From Pomacea canaliculata (lineage: Eukaryota; Mollusca; Gastropoda; Architaenioglossa; Ampullariidae), in NCBI RefSeq assembly GCF_003073045.1, contig NC_037592.1, positions 42,961,760 to 43,025,759 of the forward strand: a DNA stretch of 64,000 nucleotides. Reading direction: 5' to 3'. This document shows positions 10,470 through 22,800 of this stretch, one piece after another (position 1 is the stretch's first letter; every line of letters starts with the position of its first letter). Both the position numbers and the translations under genes were made by a program. Below the pieces are notes generated by a model. The model did no database searches. It had not been told where the DNA came from and saw only the letters and a program-made list of their open reading frames with translations.

Positions 10470-11940
10470 GAAGGTGTTAATGTGCCGCTACATCAGTGCT
10501 GCCAAACTTCCACGGTTCACGGTGAGGGAGAGAGAGCGCACATCGATGTCTGTGGTTGGTGTGGAATCTTCAAATTGAGATGTGCGAGTCGACTTCGATG
10601 AATTATGTTTTCTAGAAGATACGATCGTCATTCGCCAAGTCTTCAAGAAGATAATAAACTATAAACATGGGCGGAGTGTTGTAGTTCTGGTCTTACTATG
10701 CCTTGTCACCGAGCCTTCAAACAAATATTGTCAATAAAAATATTGTCAATAAAATGTCTTCAACACAAGTCTTTTTCTGCCTTGTGTCTTGTCCTGACCT
10801 TCAGGGTGAAGCTGTTTGCATGGCTGACCAAACACTGAATTTTTAAAATAAACATTGTTACATACATTGATAGTTCCTTTAGCTGGCCAGGAGCCGCACT
10901 TTCTGCTGCGTGTCTGTGTGTGTGCACGTGTGTAACAAGTTTGTTAACGTTCATCATCGATAAAATGGATGTCGCTGGATAACTAGCAGCTGCATTCTAT
11001 TTTCCTAAGGTCTGAAGGGGTCGTGATGACCAGCTGGTCGTGCCCCGTGGATAGCCACCCGTAAAACAACAGCAAAGTGTTATCAGCACCTGACTGATTA
11101 TCTAAGAGGTAGTAGAACCTTAGCCCTGTGCACACATCCTGGCTACACGAGTGTTTCTGACCGGGGTCATTAATTACAGCAGACTGCCAGGCCCCTGCCT
11201 GTGCAAACAGCAATGACTGAGGCCAGACACCCAGTGATTAGCGTGATATACAGGTGGCGAGAAGTCACTGTTGGTTGGTCCTTTCCGATGCAGTGCTTAC
11301 TCAAAACACGTTTTAGCCATCCTCTCGTATTTATTAAGCTCAAAGTTATTTTTGCCCTAAGATATTATTTTCCCCTGGTATTCACCTGCGTTCCTCAATA
11401 TAGGGATGTTGACCTGTCACTGATGTGTCGACCTTCTGTCACTGACATCGCTCATAGATTAGTCCAGGGACGTCAGTTCATAAAGCTACTCTCATGTCCA
11501 GCCACTCATGTCCAGCCTCTCATGTCCAGCCTCTCATGTCCAGCCACAGTCGTCGTCTCACGCCCTCCGCGCGCAGTTGTGACGTCACACAAGATGTCCA
11601 GCTACCCGAGCCTTATCACCGCCATTCTGTGGCCTTGGGCTGTTCTGTCAAAGAGTTTCAAGTTGCGGCAATTAAAAGCCACTCTGTTTGAATGCCTTGT
11701 GTTTGCCGTCGCCAACTTTATGGCCGCCAGCCTGCATGTAACGGCTCGTGATACGGACATTGCGAGTAGCAGCACACCCATGGGAAGGACTGAACACCTC
11801 AGGCTTGTGCGGACTTTACGCTCTCCTTTCACGAATGTGAACAGTCAAGGTACGAGAACAGCAAGAACTAGAAGGTAACAGAGGAGTGTTTGACACAGCT
11901 ACGAGAAAGGATAACCTTTCTCCTTTTACCCTGCTGTCCG
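10470..11940. other. Intergenic; no gene recognised
   Basis: Contains two close AATAAA hexamers (about 10734-10755) that could end a plus-strand transcript, and four tandem copies of a 'ctcatgtccagcc' unit at about 11490-11545. The 225-codon open frame at 11201-11878 has low-complexity stretches and no family resemblance. Confidence 0.4.
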
Positions 11941-11956
11941 ACAACTCTCCACGGGA

Positions 11957-14710
11957 GTGAAGAAGCGCTTCCAGAGCACCAGGGTCAAAAGGGCATCTGA
12001 CATCAGTAGGAAGATGAAGCGTGCGGGTAGGCGGAAGTGTGCCATGCCACTACTGAGTGAGCCTGCTGAGAAGTCCCCGCTGGTCTTCTTCGCCAACCTC
12101 AAGGAGAACATGTTGCTGCAGCGACAGCTGCAGGTGCTGCGACGCGCCGAGGCCGCCGTAGTTCATCGCATCGCCATCGACCAGAAAGTTCTCTTCAGAG
12201 GCTTCCAGGTCAGTGGTGGGGTAGCCTAGTGCTTACACCAGCGGTGTCCCAACTCACCATGTCTGTGTGACACAACGTACTCCTCCCACTTCATAGCTGT
12301 TCAGGGCTGGGAAAGGTGAGGTAGATGTGGAGGGTAGGGCAAGGTAAGTGACGGTAAAGCAGGTGCTAGGGCTGGGAAAAGGCAAAGCAGCTTTGGAGCC
12401 GTGGAAGGTAAAGCAGCTGTGGAAGCTGGGGAAAGGCAAAGCAGATTTGGGGCTGTGGAATGTAAGGCAGCTGTGGAGGGTTGGGGTAGGTAGGGGACGG
12501 TAAAGCAGTTGTGGAGGCTGGGGAAAGGCAAAGCAGCTGTGGAGCCGTGGAAGGTAAGTGAGCTGTGGGGCTGGAGGTAGGGGAAGATAAGGCAGCTGTG
12601 GGGCTGGGGAAGGTAAGGAAGCTGTCGAGATGAGCCCCGCCCTCACCTACAGCTGGCTCTAAGGTAAATCAGGTATTTAGGTAAATGAAGGTGGTTGCAG
12701 GCCAGTGGTCAGATATAGAGGGCCCTCCTAGCCACATGGGACTTTTCTGGTCAATAGGCAAAGCACAGATTATGTCCCTTGTACTCCAGTCACGATGCTT
12801 ATTATTTCCCTTGCCTTCACAAAGAAGAGTGTTTCTGCAAGCCCAACCTTGTGACCCCAGCATGCTTTCAACAGTCAAAACTTTTTAATTTTGTCGGATT
12901 GTTAACAATTTTTTCCTTAGCTGCAGTCGAACTTTCACAAGCATGCCCACAAGTCTCAACAAGTGTTCGATGTGTTGACAAAAGTCCAGCTGCGGACTGG
13001 CCAGACGGGCATTTGGGCAATGCCCGGGTGCCTATTTTGTTGTATAGAATAATATTCTAGGCCTATTTTAGTGAGAAGGGCCGCTCTGTAAATAATGCCC
13101 GGGCCGCTTTTAAGCTCAAGTCCGCCCCTGCAAAAGTCGTATAACCAATTGCACTCCAATGGTAAGTCTCGACAAAATGTTGCGAAAGCTCGATCATGCT
13201 AACTGTAAGTCTCAACAGTTCAATATTTTAATGGCAGTAACAATAATAATAAAAAATGCAGACATTCAGCGCAGGAATTATGTCAAAATGGAGCTACTGC
13301 AAGAGGTTTTCCAGAAACTTAGAACAGGCTGAATGGCTGCAACTGAAAATCATGAGAGTGAGTCCCGCAGGTGGATTCAGCATAAGAAAAGGTCGATTGC
13401 AAACCAGTTTTCTAGGACTTGTCAGTGTAGTATCTTGTGGTCTGCCGAGGAACAAAGTGCTTTGTATTGGTGATACTAACTGCTGCTGTTGTGTGGATGT
13501 TGTGCAGGCCAAACTTCACAGATCAAAGTTGGCGCACGCACGTCTACGGGAGGACAAAGAGGCCGAGCGTCTCTTGCGCTCACGTGATCTGCACGTGCTC
13601 AACACCAACTGCGGCCAGGAGAAGGAAGACTTCGACTTCCTGAAAAAGCTGGATCGGCAACGCTTTGCAGACGACAGCTCGAAGAATGGCCGCCGCAGAA
13701 GGAGGGAAGAGGAGGTAACTGACAAGCACATGGAGGAGTTGATGGACGCAGTGATGAAGGAACAGAATCTGCTCCCCACCGACACAACCATGAGGACCCT
13801 CACCACGTTGGGCGACCTGCTGCAAGAGCTGCATATGCTGCCGGACACACAGCACAACGTGCTGACCGTCCAGAGCGCCAGATCGCCTACGAGCTGTACA
13901 ACTCTCAGACCAGCGACCACACCTTTCGAGGGTTTGCAAGCGGCAGACTTCGAGCCTTCGCACCTGGATCACAAGCACAGCAGCCGCCCACCCATCGTTG
14001 GTTGCATACAGGTCGATGCCGACAGCCGCACGAAAGAAAGTCTTCAAACGGGAACATCTCTGTCACGTGGCCGACCCCCGACGTCACTAGCCCACTTCAG
14101 AGGCACCCTCGCCTCTGCACGGTCTCCGACAGTAGGGTCATCAAGCTCCACCAAGCGACCCAAAAGGACAATGAGACAACTGACCGGCTCTCCGCTGGAG
14201 GCGGGGCTGGCGCTGAGCATTGTGGGAACCCGCCGCCCTTCTCGTCAGGCCGCCAGCGTGTTTGAGGAGGAGGAGAAGGTCGATGCGATCGCCTTGAGAC
14301 TCCAGGGGGTGCGAACCGAGGACCCTTCGCCCAAGGTGCTGGCCTTCATTAGGTCCATGGACGAGCTGGACATGCGCAGACGGGGTCAGTTTTCTTCCGC
14401 CCGTCAACAGGGAGGAGGGGAAGGCGCCATTGGGGTGAAAAAAGAAGAGAACTGGAGAGGTGAATACAAGTTTGACTACTACGCCACCAAGATGGCGCTG
14501 TATGCGGCCCACGTGCGCAGGGAGCCGCTGCCTGGTGTTCCGGGTACACCTGATGACATCAACTTACGTCTGGTTGGTCAGCGGGGTGTCAGAAGCCTCA
14601 CTATGCCGTGCCTTCGCCTTGACTTCGGGAACGATGACGGCGATGGGTACATCACTGATGACGAAATCCAACATGGCGAGCCCCGTATCGCAATGGTCAA
14701 TATGGAGTGA
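11957..14710 (+). CDS. Unrecognised basic protein with C-terminal EF-hand-like loop (5' end not found)
   Basis: Two exons join in phase 0: about 11957-12208 (donor CAG/GTCAGT) and 13508-14710 (acceptor tgttgtgcag, stop TGA at 14708). The frame is open back to 11915, so the true first boundary is uncertain; a pyrimidine-rich stretch ends gggag just before 11957. The first exon is rich in Lys/Arg (VKKRFQSTRVKRASD) followed by a helical, charged LQRQLQVLRRAE stretch. The second continues as a likely coiled coil (RLREDKEAERLLRSRD; KNGRRRRREEE), then a Ser/Thr/Pro-rich linker. It finishes with NDDGDGYITDDE, which fits an EF-hand loop except Asn at position 1. Only one such loop is visible. I do not recognise the family. 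Intron 1 (12209-13507) contains the purine-rich repeat at 12300. Confidence 0.6.
12300..12640. repeat. Purine-biased imperfect tandem repeat
   Basis: A unit of roughly 30-40 bp built from 'ggaaaggcaaagcagctgtgg' and 'ggtaaggcagctgtgggg' variants, within the intron of the unrecognised gene. Confidence 0.75.
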
Positions 14711-15059
14711 CAGCCAGTTTCTTTGCTGGGACGTGAGGCCGAGATTGAATATTATTATCTGTCGTCCTTATAATGATATCTCATCATGCTGAAGAAACCT
14801 TGTCACGATTTGTTAGTCGCGGAAATGTTTCACTTTTTCCGCCTGTGGCCAGGTGCAAAATGTTCATTTCTCCACAGGTATGCGTTCACTTACTACCAAG
14901 CATCTGACGATCATCCTCTAGCATACACTGTTGGCGGTTTGTCAATCCATCAGTTGCTGAGATTACTAACCCCAATAAAGACAGGATCAGACTTTAAGCA
15001 GCAAGAAGTCTAACAGGTGATACAGGCAGACACCCGGCCCTTAGTTATCACCGTTTTGT

Positions 15060-15285
15060 GCATGTACAAAGGTATCATCGTGTACCCGGGCTTCGTGCTG
15101 TACAGTCATGATCGGCGTCTCTCGCATCAGGCCACCCGGAGTTTACATGGTACAGTCAAAATCAGCAAAGTTTACGGGGTACGTGTGGCCCAACAGTGAC
15201 AATGCGCTTACCGTCCCACTGAAGGCGGCTTTGTGTCTGTCCACGCATGTCAACCGTCCACGTCCTACTACTGAATATGCAGATG
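15060..15285 (+). pseudogene. Decayed duplicate of the membrane-protein exon at 521-606
   Basis: The segment 'aggtatcatcgtgtacccgg' onward matches 526-735, including the coding part and the downstream intron ('ggcgcttaccgtcccactg' type sequence). Small deletions shift the frame and the exon no longer ends with a clean donor. It lies about 7.5 kb beyond the parent gene's last exon, so it is a partial segmental copy, not a further exon. Confidence 0.75.
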
Positions 15286-15299
15286 ACAGTTTTTAGTTC

Positions 15300-15958
15300 G
15301 CTTTGTGTAAGCCTTCAAGGCTTTGAGAAAAAATAGCGCGCAACCTCGTCACGACCGAACTGAATGACCTCTAGGGAAGTACAGTTTCGTGAGTAGATCG
15401 TCAGTCAAAATTTCAAATATTCAATAAATGAATACTTCAAAGCAGTGTACTTTTTGCCTGTCTTTTTTTTACAATTTGTGTCAGTTATTCCCAACTGCCT
15501 GACAAACGTCTAATGCTCGCTTTGGTGCATATTATGGGGCGCCTAGAGGGAAATTTTCTCTCTAGCTATAAAATGCATTCTGCAAGTACAGAATTCATTT
15601 TACAGCTAGAGAGAGAAAAACTCTGTAAAAACCAAAGTATTTCATTTATATTATAATCAGAAGTTGCTATCCAATTCATTTTATATACATAATTTTATTT
15701 TTCAAGCTAACGGCCACAAACTAGTTTCAGAGAGATGCACAATGTTAGCCTATCAGACTGTGTACTGTGCACAAAGCTTGCCATCAAAACTTTCTGAAGC
15801 AATTGTAGAAAAGGGATCAGTCTGAAGTTGACACTGCTGATCCACAGATGTAAAATGTCAGTTATGGCAAGATGGCACTGACATGGCAGTAGAAATAAAA
15901 TGGTGTAGAAGTGAAGTGGCACAGACACAAAATTAAACCCAGGAATATACGAAATTAG
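15300..15958. other. Intergenic; long hairpin at about 15554-15619
   Basis: A near-perfect inverted repeat has left arm ttttctctctagct..aaaatg..ttctg and right arm cagaa..cattttacagctagagagagaaaa, with a loop of about seven bases. No coding sequence is recognised here. The hairpin may be a small palindromic element. Confidence 0.6.
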
Positions 15959-15960
15959 AG

Positions 15961-16230
15961 CAGCCCGGTGGCGCAACGGTTAGCGCTGTTAGCGCCTGTC
16001 ACCAATACAGTGAAGGTTGGCTGCCCTGAGTTCATTTCTCGTCTCGGGCACGCTGTTCTTTCTCTGCACGTGGCATCTGTTTACAGGGCTGGCTGCCCTC
16101 CACCAAGGACGGTCCCAAGCCCGGCTGAAAAAGGAGGAGGGTTGGGCGTGGGGCAAGCACCCCCACCCTGTAAAACAAATCCTTGCTGTCGACAACAGTT
16201 AAGACCAGGAGTGGCGAAGGGCCTTAAAAA
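15961..16230 (+). mobile_element. SINE copy 2, chimeric 3' part
   Basis: The head matches the other SINE copies (cggtggcgcaacggttagcg ... gtttacagggctggctgcc). After 16098 it switches to a different sequence, 'ccaaggacggtcccaagccc ... gtaaaacaaatcc', ending in an A-run. That second part resembles the 5' leader of RTE-type elements, so this may be a SINE/RTE chimera. Confidence 0.7.
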
Positions 16231-16508
16231 AAAAAAAATATATGAAATTGCGTTACAGATGCACAGATCAGTACTGCACACAGCACTTCACTCAGATTAA
16301 CAGCGAAAGATGAAAAGTGACAGAGCTAATCCCCTCTAGCCAGTAAGGCAAAGAGACACCTGTCTCCACTGTGAGTGAAGGTTCTCAGTCTTTTTAATGT
16401 CAGACATGAAGTACCATACAATGTCTGATATATTATGTAATAGTCACATTAGAAAAACAATTTCCTGAAAAGGATTAATAAAGATGTTTTGTAATGACAA
16501 TGATGGAC

Positions 16509-16514
16509 TTTATT
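16509..16514 (-). terminator. Candidate polyadenylation signal of EIF3F
   Basis: TTTATT on the plus strand gives AATAAA on the minus strand, about 310 bases beyond the EIF3F stop codon. The surrounding 'actgggacaaataaagt' resembles a tail seen at 29605 (plus strand), so it may derive from a retroelement. Confidence 0.45.
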
Positions 16515-16820
16515 TGTCCCAGTGGGCAATTTGAACATGGGAAGGTGCTCGAGCCATAAACATTGTAAATAAACTACTCCAAAAAGATGTTTAAAAATCA
16601 CTAATGCTAACCAACTAAATAAAAATTTGAACTTGAAATCTGTTGTCATAATCACTCAGCAAGCTGGTCTGTATTTATGCACACATACACTTGTCTACCA
16701 GCAAAGTAAAAACCACAATGTAAAACAGAGGACATATTTTAATGTTAAGATACTGATGCCAGAAACAGTCTTTGCACAGGACAAGTAACACTGTCCAAAA
16801 TGACTACAGTTTATATGCAT

Positions 16821-19800
16821 CTAACTTTGAAGAGAGTTAATTTTTTCGTTCAGGATCAGTTGTGTTCGGGTCAGGTTTGACAAATACACCACCATCAAAA
16901 GGTCCTGAAATTAAAGTGATAAGAAATGAGTTTCACTTGTTGGCCACATAAACAATATCTCATTCAAAACCTGTAGCCAGAATTACCACTCCCAGAACAA
17001 CTTGTAAGTCAACATGCAAAAAAAAAAAAAAAAAAACAAAAAAAAAAAAAAAAAAAACCACACACAAAAACAAAACAAACCCCAAACACTTGACTGATGG
17101 TCTTAGTGATAATTTTAATTTACTTTACATTTAATTTACAACTAGGACTGCAAAATGTATCTGCCACTCTTCTTTAAATATCACATTTTCTTGTTTTCAT
17201 TTATAAAAGAGTTATCTCTCAGAAATAATGTACTAGAAAAAAATTAACCCAACAAAAATAAAATAAAATCAACTATTAAGATAAAGCATTCAACCATATA
17301 GACACAGAAGACTTGTTAACTAAAACAGGTAAACAAGCTTTTCCAAAAAGAGCAGAAAAAGTATGGTGTGCGTGCACACATACATATGCATATACAGTCA
17401 AATCTCCCTACTATACCACCTACCGGGACGAGCAAAAGTGGCATAGTAGCGAGAGTGGCATAATAGCGAGGGTTCGTAAAAACGGCTTTATTTGCTCAAG
17501 TTACCCGTCAGTCCAAAGCTCTCAAGAATAGTCGGCTGGCGCTAGCTGTCTCCTCTCATTCTCCCCCTCACCTCTTCATTCTCCACCCCTGCTAACCACA
17601 TCCGCACACCTGCATCCTGTCTCTAGTCAACCCCCTCCCGCTCTCCCTCTGTCACGTGACTGTCACCCGGCCAGCGACCACCTCCCATCGCCGCCTCCAC
17701 CCTCCCTGTGTACGTGCTAGGTTCCATCCACCTAACTGCAATGTCCCACACTACCATAGAGTATAATAATCGAGCACTGCGCGGAATTTCACAACTTGTG
17801 CCTTTTAACAATCACACAAAAGTGGCATAGTAGCGAAGTAGGTGGTGGCATAGTAAATTTTTTTACATTGAATTTATAGTCGGGACCGAGCAAAAGTGGC
17901 ATAATACCGAGAGTGGCATAGTAGAGAGATTTGACTGTATAGACATGTCATCTGAATACATATTATAGACAAAAGAAAAACATGGTAATTGTACCTTCAT
18001 GTTTGAATTCAGCATTTTTTCAAACTCCTCTGGATCAATCTGTGGCACCTTGGTCACAAGGTCCAGAAGAAAGCGCCCAGTTGCATTATCAGCAGGCACT
18101 TTTCCAGACTGTAAAAGTAGTAAGAACCTTAATGATTAATGATTTTCTCCTTCAAGTTGCTTTGTGTTGTTAAAAGATGTAAATTTAACAGCAGCGCAAG
18201 TGAAGTGCAAGGAGCTGCTCAGTTATTAAGCACACACACACTTTGGTCGTTGAAATGAAAACAAAAGCTCTATGAATCACCATTTCTTTAAGGAAAATAA
18301 TGTCTGAAGAAAAGATTGCAACTCTCTCCTCTAGAAATCTTTTCTCAGATGCAATTATGACACTGCACAAACTTTAACACCTTTTCAAGAATAAACTGAC
18401 CCTAAATGAAGTTGAGAGAAAATAACAAAAAGGACGAAGATCAACATACCAACACATTATCCACATATTCTGTGACTTGCTGAAGCATGGTGCGTATCCA
18501 TGAGGTTGCTGTCTCGATCTGTATGAGGTCAGACTTCACAGTCACAGTGCGCTTAGGGTTGAACTTGCCCTGCTGAAGTACCTCCACTAACAAAGAAAGA
18601 GATTACAGCACATTTTATGAGGATCAAATTAGACATAAAATATTTTTTCTGAGAATGTGAGCACTGTAAAATGTGAATAAGACACCACTATGTCACTATA
18701 AGCATAAGAAACCTTAACAGGGCAGTCTGACCAAGAGGACTCACGGAAGCTGATTATTTCACTCTACTTTTCCTCATTAGTAAAAAATATCAATAGGGCA
18801 GCTTGATTTAATGGAAGGCTGGGGGAAATTGGTGTTTTATGCCATGCCAGCAACTATGGCTATATCACGGCAAGGCAGCCAGCCCTGTCAACAGATGTCA
18901 CGTGCAGAGAAAGAACAGCGTGCCCAAGACGAGAGTTGAACCCAGGACAGCCAACCTTCACTGTATTGGTGACAGGCGCTAATCGTTGCGCCACCGGACC
19001 GCCACTAGATTTAATGGAAGTATCAAATAGTAAATGGTAAAAAAGTAAAAGACCAGCTTACATCCTGTCTGCTCTGGATCATAGCTTGTTGTTTCCACTT
19101 GCACAGGCGTAAACATGGTTCCTGTGGTCTTCCCTGGCACTCCTATTGTTGTGCTAATGTAGGCTTTCATCCCCATCTTCCCACCACGCATAAATGTATC
19201 CACAGTCAAGTGAATGGGACTCCTGGCCTCGCGTGAATAATATTCATGAATTAGAACTGAATGCACTGACACCTCCAAGCCTGTTGAATACCTGCCAACA
19301 AGATTAATTTATTAACCCATGCTGCATGGCGCATATAAAAGAACAAAAATATTATACAAAATTAACTCAGAATGCTTTCTACACTCATATTTTTCATTCT
19401 TCTCTGTAAAATAATCTATACTGCAACTAAAATGTCCTGAACACACACATCAGGATGAAGTCATCCAAAGAACAAGAAAACCAACTAAACATGTAGATTA
19501 CTAACATGAGGAGGCTCACACTCACCAACCAACAATTGTCTCTGAAGAATTGACTTTCCTGTGAAGTTCATACATGCTCCTTGCATAGTCAATGTCCACA
19601 GCAACCTGCCAACATGCACCACAAGGCCTTACTCTCATGACATCAGACTCAGAGATAAAGGAAACCGCATTCACACAACTTTTAAAGGTCTACCAAAAAG
19701 CATTTTCCACCTAAACAACTGGGCTAAGCTCAGTGCTAAAAAAGTATCTTTTCTTTTTCATGACACAAGCCTTCAAATATCACCAAATTTATCACCATTG

Positions 19801-22800
19801 GCCACAGCCTTGATGGTGAAAATCTACGCATGTACATTTACGGTGTCAGGGTACTTGTTTAGTGCATGGTAATTTTGAGGACTTTAAATATTTTGATATC
19901 TTGTAGGAAACATCTGAAGTAGTCCAGACTATTGCACTAAAAATCTTGAGGGAAAATCTGCTGCAGCCCAAAACATACCTCATCCTCTGATTCATTATGT
20001 GGAACAGCAAAACAGTTAGTCACTTCAACAACACCCTTGTCATATACCCCTGAAACAAAAAGGTGACATTGGTAATGAAAATAAAAAAAGAGAACAAAAA
20101 TCCTTTGGTGCTAAAATGCACCAAATTGAATTGTAGCAGTGCCTAGGAAATGTTCAACATAGGAAATCAATATTACTAGATAAAAAGCCACGTTAAACAA
20201 AAAGTTTCATTCCCCTTACACTAGCAACACAGCATCAAGCTTTCGCATGTCTTGTTTTTGATGACACCTTATGATTTTAGACCTGCCAACACCAAACTGT
20301 TTACAGTTTCAGCACTTCCAAACAAATTTTCTTTGCATGACTTTTATTTCTCCAGCATAATTTACACAGGTTTCTAAGCAAGACAACTATTTCAGTATTT
20401 TTCCCCATATTGTAAATGAGCTGGCGTTCTTCATTCTCCACATAGAAAGGACATATAAAGGCAATGCGACCCCAACACACATGGTTGTTTTGGTGACAGA
20501 GATAGGGAGCATAAGGTCATGAAAGGAAGAGTGGAGTTGTCTGGCTTGGGGGTGGAGGCAGGGGGATGTTGATATTTTACGGGAAGACAGCAACTAAGAC
20601 TATATCAGGGCAAGGCTGCCAGCCCTGTACACAGATGGCACATCAGAGAAAGAACAGCATGCCTGAGACAAGAGCTGAACTCAGAACAGCCAACCCTGTA
20701 TTGGTGACAGGCGCTAACTGTTGCACCACCGGACTGTCCAGTTGTCTGGCTGGCATGTAGAGGCCGAAGTCGAGATAGTGCAGGAGCCTGCAGATAAATT
20801 AAAGCACAGCACAAACAGTCTACTGTGGAAATGGATTGGTAGCCAGTTCAGAGAACAAAGGAGAGATATGGTCCCGTTTCCTAGCTCTAAGCACCAGAAG
20901 TGCAGCGGCGTTTTGCTTGTTCTGTATAGAGTGGGGAATTAACTCTTCTTAGATGATCCTGAGCCAAGTCATTAAATTATAAGGCATGGTTCAGCCCTTC
21001 AACTCATGTTTGCTTAAAGAACTATGCTATGCCATTCCTGAAGTGGTAAATGTGCTCTGTCCCTTCACCTAACTGGCTAGAGGGGGCAGCTCTTCATCAC
21101 ATTTCGTCTTGCCCGTTAATCTGTGTCAGGTTTTGTGCGTGTTGGCAATCATGGATCCGTGACATCGCCTATGTTTCTTAATTGGTTTCTGTGTCTTCAC
21201 CACTTGCCTTATTTTTCTAGAGCATTTTCTTTCAACTGTAGTGTCTGCGCCATCTTACCCTATTTTAGATCTGTGTATCAGTTGTGTTCATTTTAGATTC
21301 TTTTTCTGCAATCGCTCTAACAAGCTCTAACATTCGTCAATGTGAAAATACAGCAATCTAAAACAATAACTGTTTCTAGCTTTGTGTGCAGTTTAAATTC
21401 ACACAGTATTTATCTACATTTGTTGTTCCAAAAGACAGCTAACAGAGCACCATGGCTGTTCTAGCTGAAATTCTTGACTTCAACACAAGCCTTGCCTTAA
21501 GTGTTGCCATGTTGTCATTGTTGTAATGGTTTTCCATGAGATGACCTGCAGATGTACCTCCGGAATCCGGGGTGGCTTTACCACTGCTGGGTCACCTGCT
21601 GCTGATGAAGAAAGATCCTCTGCAGCAATTCTCAGCTAGGCTATGACAGTACAGTAACATGTTTGGTCTGTACCTGGGCAGCCAGCTGGTGATGGTGGTA
21701 CTCAACGGCTACAAGGTCATAAGGGATGCAATGGTAAAAAATACCGACGCTTTCTCCAACAGGTCATAAAGTTTTCTTCAGGTTATTGTAACTGACAGCA
21801 AAGGCATTGTTGACACCTCTGGTACGGTGTGGAAAGACCAAAGAAAGTTACTTTAAACATTCTACATGAGCTAAGGATGGGCAAAAACGCTCTGGCAGTA
21901 AAGATCCAAGAAGAGGTCAAAAAGTATGTTAGGGTCATATCCAAAACCAAGGTCAGCCACTGAATCTAGTCCACTTGACCCAGGCAAGCATGTGCAACAT
22001 CTGCTCCATTCTCTTTGGCAAATTCATCGGGAATGATGACGATGTCTTTGGAAATAAACTGATGTGGATGGATACTGTTGTTAATGACTGGGAAGTGGGT
22101 GCTGCAGTCACTATTATTCCTTACCCGTGTCACCTGCCTGGAGATTACCTTAAGTTGAAATGACTTGTGGACAGCATGCGGCTGATTCTAAATGAGTAGA
22201 CAAGCACTGCTGCCGCTCTGAGGAGAGCATAGCGGACAACTTTATTGGTGCCTACATCAGAGAAATACATCATCGCAACAGGATCAACTCACATCAGCAG
22301 ACAAGTGCTACGAGGAGATCCACAGAGTTATCGGAACCGAGATAGCGCTCAACAAACAGGGTAGACCCCAGTTATTTTAAGTGGAGGCTGTCATAAGGAA
22401 GGTTCTTCACTACATCAATATTATGCCACCAAGTTTGCTGCATGTCCCTTTATATGACGTGGAGTTTGGCAGATACACAATCCCTAAAGGCACTTTAGTT
22501 TGTTTTTTTTTTTTTTTGTCGTTCGCCTCTTTCACACTTGGAGACCAGCTCTTGATATGAAATTGGTGGTCTTCTGTAGAGTCTCCACTGGCCCGTACAG
22601 CTTGTTGTGCAGGGTCTCCGACTGTGGCCACGTCTCTTTCCTCAGGGTACGGAGATTCCTACAGTCCTGTAGGATGTGTTCTACAGTCTGGTCTGCCTCT
22701 CCACATGAGCATCTCGGGGACGGCACGAGGTGCAACTTCCTATGTAGGTGGTGAAGCAGCCTATTGTGCCCGGTCCTGAGGCGGAAGATAGCGACCTGGT

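Noticed and set aside
11201..11878. 225-codon open frame
   Set aside because: Contains a simple tandem repeat, lacks splice support and resembles no family.
13256..13507. N-terminal extension of the 484-codon open frame
   Set aside because: A strong acceptor at 13506-13507 joins in phase to the upstream exon; the extension is most likely intron.
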